Shown one piece after another: positions 1-8,245 of a stretch of DNA of 33,989 nt. Numbering within the stretch: position 1 is the first letter of the stretch; each line of letters opens with the position of its first letter. Location of the stretch: the NCBI GenBank assembly GCA_019242275.1, contig JAFAVT010000240.1, forward strand, positions 1 through 33,989. The letters run 5' to 3'. The notes beneath the pieces are model-generated. The model worked only from the letters and a program-made list of their open reading frames with translations. It had not been told where the DNA came from and did no database searches. The translations under genes and the position numbers were made by a program. The stretch comes from Alphaproteobacteria bacterium (lineage in GTDB: Bacteria; Pseudomonadota; Alphaproteobacteria; Micropepsales; Micropepsaceae).

Positions 1-36
1 ATTGCCGGCGATGCTCTTTTGGGAGAGGCGGCATGA
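1..36 (+). CDS. C-terminal end of an upstream gene (truncated by window; possibly MtaB/MiaB-like by synteny)
   Basis: Frame 1 reads IAGDALLGEAA* and its TGA overlaps the ftsY ATG (ATGA). Identity rests only on usual alphaproteobacterial synteny. Confidence 0.4.
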   Translation: MAGDALLGEAA

Positions 37-1049
37 GGAGGTTTGGCGAACCGCCGCCGCCGCCCACCTTCCTGGAGCGACTGAAACAGGGCTTGGCGAA
101 AAAGGGTGGCCTTTCCGACAGCCTGGTTGGTCTTTTCACCCGCAAGAAGCTGCACGCCGCCACTTTGGGCGAACTGGAAGAGGCGTTGATTGCTGCCGAC
201 CTTGGCGGCGCCCAGGCCAAGGCGATTACCGCCGCCATCGCCAGGGGACGTTACGAAGAAGACATTTCCGGCGCCGAATTGCGGGCGCTGCTGGCAGAGG
301 AAATCGCCCGCCTACTGGCACCGGTGGCCAAGCCGCTGGTGGCCGAGGACAGCAGCAAACCGTTTGTGGTGCTGGTGGCCGGTGTCAACGGCGCCGGCAA
401 AACCACCACCATCGGCAAAATGGCCAAGCGGCTGATTTCCGGCGGGGCAAAAGTGACGCTGGCGGCAGGAGACACTTTCCGCGCCGCCGCCATTGAGCAA
501 TTGGGCGTGTGGGCGAAGCGCACCGGCGCCGGCTTTGTCGCCGGCCGCCAGGGCGGCGACGCCGCGGGACTTGCCTTTTCCGCGCTGGAAAAGGCAAGGA
601 ATGATGGCAGCGATGTGCTGCTGATTGACACAGCCGGGCGCCTCCAGAACAAAGCCGGGCTGATGGCCGAGCTGGAAAAGATCGCCCGCGTGCTGAAGAA
701 GCTGGATCCGGCCGCGCCCCATGCCGTGCTGCTGGTGCTGGATGCCACCACGGGACAAAATGCCATCAGCCAGGTGGAAGCTTTCAGCCAAACCGTGCCG
801 CTGACCGGGCTGGTGATGACCAAGCTGGACGGCACCGCCAAAGGCGGCATCCTGGTGGCGCTGGCGGCCCGTTTCAGCCTGCCGGTACATTATCTGGGGG
901 TTGGGGAAGGCGAGGACGATTTGCAGGCTTTTGAACCTAAGGCTTTTGCCCGCGCTCTTACCGGGTCCGAGGCGCAGCCGAGGACGGGCGTGCGGCCAAG
1001 CGCGCCCCGGGGTGCCGCCGGATCGGATGTTGCAGGAGAAGACGCGTGA
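33..1049 (+). CDS. ftsY: Signal recognition particle receptor FtsY
   Basis: SRP GTPase motifs GVNGAGKTTTIGKMAKR, AAGDTFRAAAIEQL, DTAGRLQNK, TKLDGTAKGG and a terminal GVGEGEDDLQAFEPKAFARAL. Confidence 0.97.
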   Translation: MRRFGEPPPPPTFLERLKQGLAKKGGLSDSLVGLFTRKKLHAATLGELEEALIAADLGGAQAKAITAAIARGRYEEDISGAELRALLAEEIARLLAPVAKPLVAEDSSKPFVVLVAGVNGAGKTTTIGKMAKRLISGGAKVTLAAGDTFRAAAIEQLGVWAKRTGAGFVAGRQGGDAAGLAFSALEKARNDGSDVLLIDTAGRLQNKAGLMAELEKIARVLKKLDPAAPHAVLLVLDATTGQNAISQVEAFSQTVPLTGLVMTKLDGTAKGGILVALAARFSLPVHYLGVGEGEDDLQAFEPKAFARALTGSEAQPRTGVRPSAPRGAAGSDVAGEDA

Positions 1050-1600
1050 ACCCGCAGCTTCGCCGCCTGATCCTGGATTTGGGGCCCCTGCTGGTTTTTT
1101 TTGCTGCCTTTAAACTGGGCGGTTTCTTTGCCGCGACGGCCGCCTTCATGGTGGCGATCGCCGTTGCGCTGGTGCTGGGCTGGATGTTCGAACGCCGGCT
1201 TTCGCCCATGCCGCTTTTCACCGCGGCGCTGGTGATGGTGTTCGGCGGCCTGACGCTTTATTTGCAGAATGAAACATTTCTGAAGGTCAAGGTCACCATC
1301 CTGTATCTTTTCTTCGGCGTCATTCTTCTTGGCGGTCTGGCCACCGGACGGTTGTTCATCAAATATGTCTTCGCGCAAGCCTTTGATCTGACAGAGTCCG
1401 GTTGGAAGAAACTCACCTTACGCTGGGGTTTGTTCTGCCTGGCGCTGGCCGCCCTCAACGAAGCGGTGTGGCGCAATCTCTCCACCAGCCTATGGGTGGA
1501 TTTCAAGGTCTGGGTCATACTGCCGCTGGTATTCATCTTCGCGCTGGCACAAACGCCGCTGATTTTGCGCCATGGGCGCGATGAAACCGAAAACGATTGA
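1046..1600 (+). CDS. yciB: Inner membrane septation protein (YciB/IspZ family)
   Basis: Multi-TM protein with LLVFFAAFKLGG, LQNETFLKVKVTILYLFFG and LNEAVWRNLSTSLWVDFKVW, typical of the IspZ/YciB family. GTG start overlaps the ftsY stop. Confidence 0.93.
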   Translation: MNPQLRRLILDLGPLLVFFAAFKLGGFFAATAAFMVAIAVALVLGWMFERRLSPMPLFTAALVMVFGGLTLYLQNETFLKVKVTILYLFFGVILLGGLATGRLFIKYVFAQAFDLTESGWKKLTLRWGLFCLALAALNEAVWRNLSTSLWVDFKVWVILPLVFIFALAQTPLILRHGRDETEND

Positions 1601-1860
1601 GACAATAAACCCACCGCCGCAATAGATATGCGGCGCAGGGCGCGCCCTACCAATCATTGTGTGCCGTCATGGGACGAAGGGCACACCAAGTTGCCAAACT
1701 CTGTGACAAGAAAAATGCCTTGCGCGCCCGTTCCCGCCGCAAATGAAAATTTGCGCATGGACAAGTGCGCGCAAACTTAGTTTAACATGCACCCGGGCGC
1801 TGACGACGAGCTATCGTCCGGTAGAGATGATGCTCGCGAGCGCACGAAGCAGGGGACTTC

Positions 1861-2370
1861 ATGATCAAGGGCACGCGAAAGGCGCAAGGCTTCGACCTGT
1901 CGGACGCGCCCTCGCACCTGATCCGCCGCTGTCAGCAATTCTATGGCGATCTTTATGCGCGCGAAGCCGGCACGCGCGAACTCACCAAGCAACAATTCAC
2001 CTTGCTGGCGGCGTTGGAGCAGAATGACGGCACCAGCCAGACTGCGCTGGTGGAAATTACCGGCATTGACCGCTCAACCCTGGCCGAGATGGTGCGCCGG
2101 ATGCTGGATCGCGGGCTTCTGACACGCGAGCGCACGGAAGAAGACCAGCGCGCCAATGCGGTGGCCATCAGTCCTTTGGGCCGCAAGGCGCTGCGCAGCG
2201 CCCGCAATGCCGCCGACCGGGCCGAGCGCCTGTTTCTGGAAGCGTTGCCGGCGCCGGACCGGCAGAAATTCGTCAAGGCCCTGCGCGAAATCGCTCAGGC
2301 GGCGGAAGCCATGGTGGCCGACGGCCATGAGCGCCCCACCAGGCCAACCCGCAAGCGGCGGTTGTCTTAA
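1861..2370 (+). CDS. MarR family winged-helix transcriptional regulator
   Basis: LTKQQFTLLAALEQNDGTSQTALVEITGIDRSTLAEMVRRMLDRGLLTRERTEEDQRANAVAISPLGRKAL is a MarR wHTH pattern. Confidence 0.9.
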   Translation: MIKGTRKAQGFDLSDAPSHLIRRCQQFYGDLYAREAGTRELTKQQFTLLAALEQNDGTSQTALVEITGIDRSTLAEMVRRMLDRGLLTRERTEEDQRANAVAISPLGRKALRSARNAADRAERLFLEALPAPDRQKFVKALREIAQAAEAMVADGHERPTRPTRKRRLS

Positions 2371-2377
2371 GCACCAC

Positions 2378-2504
2378 TGTCATGGCCCGCGAATGCGGGC
2401 CACCCAGGTGCCATCTGCGCCAATTCAGCAATATGGCCCTGGATGGCCCATATAAAGCATGTCCTCGGACCGCGCTCAGCGCGGATCGGGGATGGGCCAT
2501 GACA
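2378..2504. repeat. REP/BIME-like palindromic element, diverged copy
   Basis: Outer inverted repeat TGTCATGGCCC...GGGCCATGACA, with internal CTGGATGGCCCA. Same architecture as the elements at 29555-29642 and 33709-33796. Confidence 0.7.
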
Positions 2505-2512
2505 ATCAAGGC

Positions 2513-2740
2513 CTAAATTACAATGTTGATGTGCTGACCCAGCGGGCCACCCGGCTGCGGCTGCGCGGGCGGGGATGGTGGTGCGGCAGCAGTTTTGGCC
2601 GGTTCTGCTGTCTTGACCGGCGCTGCCTGCAAATCCGGCAGGGTGAAGGCCGGTGCCGCCACTTTGGCAGCCTGCTTGGCGGCCAGGGCCGCCTGGGCGG
2701 CCTGCTGTGCGGCAAGAAGGTTGGCGGCGGATATCTGCAT
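2513..2740 (-). CDS. Small Ala/Gln/Pro-rich hypothetical protein
   Basis: 75 aa ORF MQISAANLLAAQQAAQAALAAKQ...; the N-terminus resembles small alphaproteobacterial proteins. Low complexity, so moderate confidence. Confidence 0.5.
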   Translation of the reverse strand: MQISAANLLAAQQAAQAALAAKQAAKVAAPAFTLPDLQAAPVKTAEPAKTAAAPPSPPAQPQPGGPLGQHINIVI

Positions 2741-2774
2741 CCCATCAACCTGACAAAATAGGGTTAGCCAAGTC

Positions 2775-3317
2775 TTAACCGGCTGCGGCGGCCCGGATCG
2801 CCGGCATGATCTGGGTCTTCAAGACATCGGGCGTGATGGCGCCCAGATATTTGAAGCGGATGATGCCCTTGCCATCCACAATAAAGGTCTCCGGCGCGCC
2901 AAAGACGCCCCATTCAATCCCCGCCCGGCCGTCCACGTCATTGCCGATGCGGCTGAAAGGATTGCCACTTTCCGCCAGAAAGGCGCGGATCTTCTCCGGC
3001 GTGTCCCGCTGCACCATGCCATAAAGCTCAAAACCCTTTTGCTGCGCCAGTTGCATCAGCACCGGCGCCTCGACATGGCATTCGGTGCACCAGGAGCCGA
3101 AAACATTGATGACGCTGACATGACCGGCCACCAGTTCCTTGGGACCAAAACCCAAAGTCTGGCTATCAAGCGCGGCAACCTCCACCTTGGGGGCCGGCTT
3201 GTTGATCAGGGTCGAAGGCAGCGAAACCGTGGTAGGGGCCAGGAACAGACTGCGATAGAGAAACATCGCGATCACGATGAAGCCAAGCACCGGCAGGACA
3301 TAGATCAGCCGCTTCAT
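2775..3317 (-). CDS. ccmG: CcmG/DsbE thiol:disulfide interchange protein
   Basis: N-terminal TM, thioredoxin-like VINVFGSWCTECHVEAPVL (CxxC) and GAPETFIVDGKGIIRFKYLGAI; last gene of the ccm cluster. Start placed at MKRLIYVLPVLG. Confidence 0.92.
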   Translation of the reverse strand: MKRLIYVLPVLGFIVIAMFLYRSLFLAPTTVSLPSTLINKPAPKVEVAALDSQTLGFGPKELVAGHVSVINVFGSWCTECHVEAPVLMQLAQQKGFELYGMVQRDTPEKIRAFLAESGNPFSRIGNDVDGRAGIEWGVFGAPETFIVDGKGIIRFKYLGAITPDVLKTQIMPAIRAAAAG

Positions 3318-3457
3318 GTCTTTTCCAGCGTTGCCAGCTTGGCTTTGACGGCACGCCAACGCGCCATCGCCCACAGCGTCAGCCCGCCCAGCAGCAGGGC
3401 AGAGACCGCGTAGGCCGGCCAGATGAAAGCGCCATACGGCGAAAGATCGAAATTCAT
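3314..3457 (-). CDS. ccmD: Heme exporter protein CcmD
   Basis: 47 aa MNFDLSPYGAFIWPAYAVSALLLGGLTLWAMARWRAVKAKLATLEKT: single TM, basic tail, between ccmC and ccmG with 4-nt overlaps. Confidence 0.9.
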   Translation of the reverse strand: MNFDLSPYGAFIWPAYAVSALLLGGLTLWAMARWRAVKAKLATLEKT

Positions 3458-4164
3458 GCCGCCCCCATCAGCGAACGCAGCCGCCGCTCCAGGATGAGGG
3501 TGCGGATGCGCGTCAGCCAGAGACAGACAAAGAGCAGCATGTAGAACAGCATCATCACCAGGAAGGGAACCAGGAAAGGCCCGGCCAGATTGCCCGACAT
3601 GATGCTTTCGCCCTGATGCAGCGTCGCCCACCAATCCACCGAGAATTTGATGATGGGAATGTTCACCGCCCCCACCAGCGCCAGCACAGCACAGATGCGG
3701 GCGGCGCGGGTTTCATCCTCGATGGCGTTCCATAGCGCGATATAGCCGAGATAAAGAAAGAACTGGACCAAGGTAGAGGTCAGCCGCCCGTCCCATACCC
3801 ACCAGGTGCCCCACATTGGCTTGCCCCAAAGCGAACCGGTGATCAGCGCCAGCAGGGTGAAGATCGCGCCCAGGGGCGCCGCGGTGCGGGCGGCGACATC
3901 GGCCAGAATGTGGCGGTTGATCAGGCTGAACAGCGACGCCACCACCATGCAGGCATAGACATTGGTGGCCATGATCGCGGCGGGAACATGGATGAAAAGG
4001 ATCAGCACGGTGCGGCCCTGCTGATAATCGGGCGGGGCGGAGAAGCCGAGATAAAGCGCCGTCGCCAGGGTCAGCAGGGCCGCGCTCCACAACCAGGGCA
4101 GGAGCGCCCCCGACAGGCCCATGAAACGGGCGGGATTGGCATAGCGGAACAGCCAGTCGAACAT
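3454..4164 (-). CDS. ccmC: Heme exporter protein CcmC
   Basis: Heme-handling WGTWWVWDGRLTS motif, six TM segments, IKFSVDWWATLHQGES. Confidence 0.97.
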   Translation of the reverse strand: MFDWLFRYANPARFMGLSGALLPWLWSAALLTLATALYLGFSAPPDYQQGRTVLILFIHVPAAIMATNVYACMVVASLFSLINRHILADVAARTAAPLGAIFTLLALITGSLWGKPMWGTWWVWDGRLTSTLVQFFLYLGYIALWNAIEDETRAARICAVLALVGAVNIPIIKFSVDWWATLHQGESIMSGNLAGPFLVPFLVMMLFYMLLFVCLWLTRIRTLILERRLRSLMGAA

Positions 4165-4181
4165 GCGGGTTTTCTATCTTC

Positions 4182-4847
4182 CTACCCGGCCAGATTGAGG
4201 CGCACGCCTTGGGCGGCGACAAAGGGACTTAGCAGGCTCGCGGCCAGCGAAAAAGCCGCCAGAAAGCCAACAGCGCCATTGGTGAGGCCGGTCTGCGCTT
4301 CAAGCACCATGCCGGCGCCGAACATCACCGCCGGAACCAGCAGAGGCAGCACAATCAGGGGTAAAATCAGCCCGCCACGGCGCAAGGAGAGTGTCAAACT
4401 GGCGCCAATGGCGCCCACAGCGCTCACGGCCGGCGTGCCGATGGCCAGCGACATAGTAAGGGCAATGACCGCCGAACCGGAAAGGCCGAAGAAGACCGAA
4501 AGAATGGGCGACAGCAAGGTCAGCGGCAGACCGGTGGAAAGCCAATGCGCCGCGATCTTGGCGAAGGCGGCCCCTTCCAACGACAAAGGTGAAAGGGCGA
4601 TGAGGTCCAGCGAGCCGTCTTCGTAATCAGCCTGGAAGAGGCGGTCGAGCGACAGCAGCGCCGCCAGCGCCGCCCCCACCCACAAGATGCCGCCCCCCAT
4701 CTTGGCCAAGAGATTGAGATCGGGGCCGACGCCCAGCGGCACCAGCGTTGCCACCAATGCGAAAAAGCCCAGCGCCAGCACGGCGCCGCCGCCTTCGCGC
4801 ACTGAGAGGCGCAGGTCACGTGTAAGAAGGGCGAGGAACGGCGTCAC
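4182..4847 (-). CDS. ccmB: Heme exporter protein CcmB
   Basis: Multi-TM protein with DYEDGSLDLIALSPLSLEGAAFAKIAAHWLSTGLPL; cluster position. Confidence 0.95.
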   Translation of the reverse strand: MTPFLALLTRDLRLSVREGGGAVLALGFFALVATLVPLGVGPDLNLLAKMGGGILWVGAALAALLSLDRLFQADYEDGSLDLIALSPLSLEGAAFAKIAAHWLSTGLPLTLLSPILSVFFGLSGSAVIALTMSLAIGTPAVSAVGAIGASLTLSLRRGGLILPLIVLPLLVPAVMFGAGMVLEAQTGLTNGAVGFLAAFSLAASLLSPFVAAQGVRLNLAG

Positions 4848-5470
4848 AGCTTCAGCACCGCGTTGCCCAAGCGAAGCGTTTCATTTGAAAGTCCCAGCGA
4901 TTCATGCGTGGCGGCGATGACAAGACCGCCCTCTCCGCAATGCAGCGCAATCAGCCGCGCCACCAGGGCCTTGCCGACGGTGTCCAGGGCGGCGAAAGGC
5001 TCGTCCAGCAGCCAGAGCGGCCGGCGTGATGCCAGCAATCGCGCCAGCGCCAGCCGCCGCCGCTGCCCGGCGGAAAGATAGCGGCAGGGCAATTCCGCCT
5101 GGCGTGAAAGGCCGACCTGTCCCAGCAGCGCGATTTCGTCGCCCTCACGGCCGTAAAGCTTGCTGAAGAACGCCAATTGCTCGCTGACCGTGAAGCTGGC
5201 CTTCAGCGCATCATGATGACCCAGCCAGCCGACATATTTGCCGCGCTCTTCCGGCTCGGAGATTTCCGTGTCGCCTTCATGCAGCGTCACGCTGCCCGCA
5301 CCGGCAGGCAGCAGTCCTGCGATCAGGCGCAGCAGCGAGGTCTTGCCGGCGCCATTGGCGCCTTCCAGCGACAGCGCTTGCCCGGCTTTCACGGTGAAGC
5401 TGAGATTCTCCACCAGCCGGCGCGAACCGCGCTGCACTGTCAGCTTTTCGGCGGTGAGGGATTGGATCAT
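4844..5470 (-). CDS. ccmA: Heme ABC exporter ATP-binding protein CcmA
   Basis: Walker A GANGAGKTSLLRLIAG, signature LSAGQRRRLALARLL, Walker B PLWLLDEPFAALD. Confidence 0.97.
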   Translation of the reverse strand: MIQSLTAEKLTVQRGSRRLVENLSFTVKAGQALSLEGANGAGKTSLLRLIAGLLPAGAGSVTLHEGDTEISEPEERGKYVGWLGHHDALKASFTVSEQLAFFSKLYGREGDEIALLGQVGLSRQAELPCRYLSAGQRRRLALARLLASRRPLWLLDEPFAALDTVGKALVARLIALHCGEGGLVIAATHESLGLSNETLRLGNAVLKL

Positions 5471-5570
5471 TCTCTCAATTCACCATGGGCGGCCCCGTCG
5501 CGCAAAGCGCGATAAAACCAACAAAGTGCCGCCCATCCAGGGCAACACGCACCGGTTTTGGTGGCTCTGG

Positions 5571-5593
5571 ATGGCCGGGTCAAGCCCGGCCAT
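5571..5593. repeat. REP-like palindrome
   Basis: ATGGCCGGG-TCAAG-CCCGGCCAT, preceded by CTGG, matching the half-units of the other REP-like elements. Confidence 0.6.
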
Positions 5594-5607
5594 GGAGAGG
5601 TGGGAAT

Positions 5608-5657
5608 GGCGCGAACCGCGCTGCACCGTCAGCTTCTCGACGGTGAGAGAGGATCAT
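5608..5657 (-). pseudogene. Partial duplicate of the ccmA 5' end
   Basis: 50 bp closely matching 5419-5470 (ccmA start codon and first ~17 codons) with substitutions and a net 2-nt deletion that breaks the frame. Confidence 0.75.
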
Positions 5658-6052
5658 AAGCACTTTTTGGCTCAGTCCGACCCTTGCCGAAAGGCGCGGT
5701 CATCTTCCAGAGTGCCGAAGTGCCTACCACCGGCGCACGCTTTTTGCGTATATGTTTGCGCTTAGCTGAAAACGCGGCCTCTAGTTTCAGTTGGAACTGA
5801 GACTTTGGCATCTGCTTACTTTGCGGGGCAGCCTTGCCTTTAGTAAGGCGTTTGTGCGGGCGAATTTCGGCGTCCCACCTCCAGGAAAACCTCCTGCAGC
5901 GTGCTTGTACACTCCAATCTTCCATCGCTAGCGCGAGGGATTTTGTGGCGTGAGCAGGAGTGCGGTTGCCGCGGCCGCTCGCCCAGGCTCGCGGCGCTCG
6001 TCGCTTTCGCAGGTCCACTGGACCTGCTCATGCGCTGCGCGCACCGCTCCTC

Positions 6053-6775
6053 TCAGTACATGTGCTGGCCGCCATTGATGGACATGGTGCTGCCGGTGAT
6101 AAACCCCGCATCATCCGCCACCAGGAACAGCACACCGCGGGCGATTTCGTCGGCCTTGCCCAGGCGGCCTACAGGAATACGCGCCACAATCTTGGCCAGC
6201 ACATCGGCCGGCACCGCCGCCACCATGTCGGTATCAATATAGCCCGGCGCAATGGCGTTGACGGTGATGTTGGCGCGGGCGCCTTCCTGGGCCAGCGCCT
6301 TGGTGAAGCCGTGAATGCCCGACTTGGCAGCGGCATAATTGACCTGACCATACTGGCCGGCCTGGCCGTTGATCGAGCCGATATTGACGATGCGGCCGAA
6401 CTTGCGTTCGTTCATCCCGTCCCAGGCCGCCTTGCACATGTTGTAGCAGCCGCCCAGATTGGTGTGCATCACATCATCCCAGGCGGAGCGGGTCATCTTC
6501 TTCATGGTGCCGTCACGGGTGATGCCGGCATTGTTGACGATGATTTCGACCGGGCCCAGTTCGCTTTCGATCTGCTTCACCCCTGCGGCGCAGGCGTCGA
6601 AATCGGCCACATCCCATTTGTAGGCCTTGATGCCCGTGCGTTCGGTGAAGGCCTTGGCCCGTTCCTCATTGCCGGCATAGTTCGCCGCCACTGTGTAGCC
6701 AGCCTTTTTCAGCCCGACCGAAATCGCCTCGCCGATGCCGCGCGTTCCGCCCGTCACCACCGCCACCCGTGCCAT
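6053..6775 (-). CDS. phbB: Acetoacetyl-CoA reductase (PHB synthesis, SDR family)
   Basis: TGGTRGIGEAIS, NNAGITRDGTMKKMTRSAWDDV, NIGSINGQAGQYGQVNYAAAKSGIHGFTKALAQEGA, INGGQHMY end; PhaB type. Start placed at MARVAVVTGG. Confidence 0.95.
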   Translation of the reverse strand: MARVAVVTGGTRGIGEAISVGLKKAGYTVAANYAGNEERAKAFTERTGIKAYKWDVADFDACAAGVKQIESELGPVEIIVNNAGITRDGTMKKMTRSAWDDVMHTNLGGCYNMCKAAWDGMNERKFGRIVNIGSINGQAGQYGQVNYAAAKSGIHGFTKALAQEGARANITVNAIAPGYIDTDMVAAVPADVLAKIVARIPVGRLGKADEIARGVLFLVADDAGFITGSTMSINGGQHMY

Positions 6776-6955
6776 GCCATGCTCCTGTTCAAATATCGGA
6801 GCAATTAAGGCGGCATTCTTGGGACGGTTCAACCGCCCAAATGTTGCTGCACTGCGTTAAATCGCGGGCAAAATGAGAGCAGATCATGCTGCGCACTTGA
6901 GCCGCCTTCTGCTGCGGCATAGCGTCAGGCCAAACAATAAAGCCGGGGAAACATC

Positions 6956-7993
6956 ATGCGCGCCTTGAAGCTCACCGCCCTTCTGCTGGCGGCCACCTGT
7001 CTGGTCCCCGCTTTCGCCCAGGCCCCGCCCGCCGCGGGCGGCGGCGGTGGCCGCGGCGCCGCCGAGCAATGGTATGTCAACAAGACCAGGGGCGGCGTTT
7101 ACAAGGCGCCGATGAAGCCCTTGTGGAAGAAGGCCGACCTGCTGGCCGCCCATCGCGGCCAGAACAACTGGTCGGAGCAAATCATCCTCGATCCCGAAAA
7201 TGACGTGACCTATAATTCCGGCGCGCCGGGCTCGAAAATTGACACCCAGATGCATCCCGACACGCCGACCTTGTTCGTGGTGATCCAGGGCGAGATGGAT
7301 TTCACGGTAGAAGGCCAGCAGCCGGTGCATGCCAGCCGCGGCTCGCTGGTGAACATCATGCACACCACGCTTTATTCATATACGGTCTCAGGAAGCCAGA
7401 ACGCGCTGTGGGTGGAGATCAATCCCACCAACTACAAGACGGTCTATCCGGCCAGCGGCCCCGCACCCAAAGCCTCCGGCGGCGGCGAGATCGTCAAGGT
7501 GGCTTTCGGCCACCGGCCGGGCGAATACACCCCGCCCAACAAGCTGCACTACAACACCTTCACCGACGGCATAGACAAGTGCGAAGGTGGCGGCACCAAG
7601 GTGCTTGACGATCACATCTTCGCCAATCCCATCATCGGCTATGCCAATGCCGCCGACAACAAATGCGCCGCGGCCGGCGGGCGCGGCGGCGGTGGTGGAC
7701 GCGGCGGGCGTGGCGGCGCGGGCGGCGGGGCGGCGGCAGCCTTCAACCCGGCCTCGACCTTCGGCCACATGCATCCCGGACCGGCGGAATGGTGGGTGGT
7801 GCAGGCCGGCGGCATCAGCGGCCGCTTTGAGAACACCGGCGAATTCCATGCCGTGGAAGGCGATGTGCTCTATGCCGCGCCGATGATGTGGCACCAGATG
7901 GGAGTGGAAGGCGCGAGCGGTCCTTCCATTCGCCTGGCGCTGGGCGGCTACAACTTCATCAACATGAACAACACGGCCGGCGCGGGCGACTGA
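6956..7993 (+). CDS. Secreted cupin-domain protein with Gly-rich loop
   Basis: Signal peptide MRALKLTALLLAATCLVPAFAQA; cupin-like DTQMHPDTPTLFVVIQGEMDFTVEGQQPVHASRGSLVNIM and a second block FGHMHPGPAEWWVVQAGGISGRFENTGEFHAVEGDVLYAAPMMWH. Confidence 0.85.
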   Translation: MRALKLTALLLAATCLVPAFAQAPPAAGGGGGRGAAEQWYVNKTRGGVYKAPMKPLWKKADLLAAHRGQNNWSEQIILDPENDVTYNSGAPGSKIDTQMHPDTPTLFVVIQGEMDFTVEGQQPVHASRGSLVNIMHTTLYSYTVSGSQNALWVEINPTNYKTVYPASGPAPKASGGGEIVKVAFGHRPGEYTPPNKLHYNTFTDGIDKCEGGGTKVLDDHIFANPIIGYANAADNKCAAAGGRGGGGGRGGRGGAGGGAAAAFNPASTFGHMHPGPAEWWVVQAGGISGRFENTGEFHAVEGDVLYAAPMMWHQMGVEGASGPSIRLALGGYNFINMNNTAGAGD

Positions 7994-8003
7994 GGCCTTC
8001 GCC

Positions 8004-8223
8004 TTATCGCGCCAGCCGCCGCCGGTTAGCACGGACTTTGCGGCGATAGTCGCGCAGTATGCTGTCCGCGCTGCCGCCGGTCATCAGCTTCAGGCCCGCT
8101 TGCGCGGCCGCGGTCAGCTTCTCGGCCGTCATGCGCTGAAACTCGGCCTCGGCGGGCCTGCCGCCGCCGGCCAGTTTCATCACCCGCAAAGCGATCACCT
8201 GCTGCGATTCCGCCGCTAGCATG
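8004..8223 (-). CDS. Small hypothetical protein (~72 aa)
   Basis: [72 protein letters not shown], immediately downstream of the thiolase on the same strand. Start codon uncertain. Confidence 0.65.
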
Positions 8224-8245
8224 GCCCAGTCCAGCCAAGGGTTTC

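Noticed and set aside
2459-2761. 100 aa plus-strand ORF
   Set aside because: Runs out of the REP-like element and is antisense to the more plausible Ala-rich small ORF; Gly/Arg/Cys-rich shadow composition.
5658-6052. Segment considered as tmRNA, SRP RNA or RNase P RNA
   Set aside because: No diagnostic sequence elements of these RNAs could be found by eye; kept only as an unexplained region.
5960-6808. 282 aa plus-strand ORF
   Set aside because: Antisense to the acetoacetyl-CoA reductase gene.
7675-7740. G/C-rich tandem-looking repeat as a possible minisatellite or CRISPR-like array
   Set aside because: It is the in-frame Gly/Arg-rich loop of the secreted cupin, with no spacer structure.
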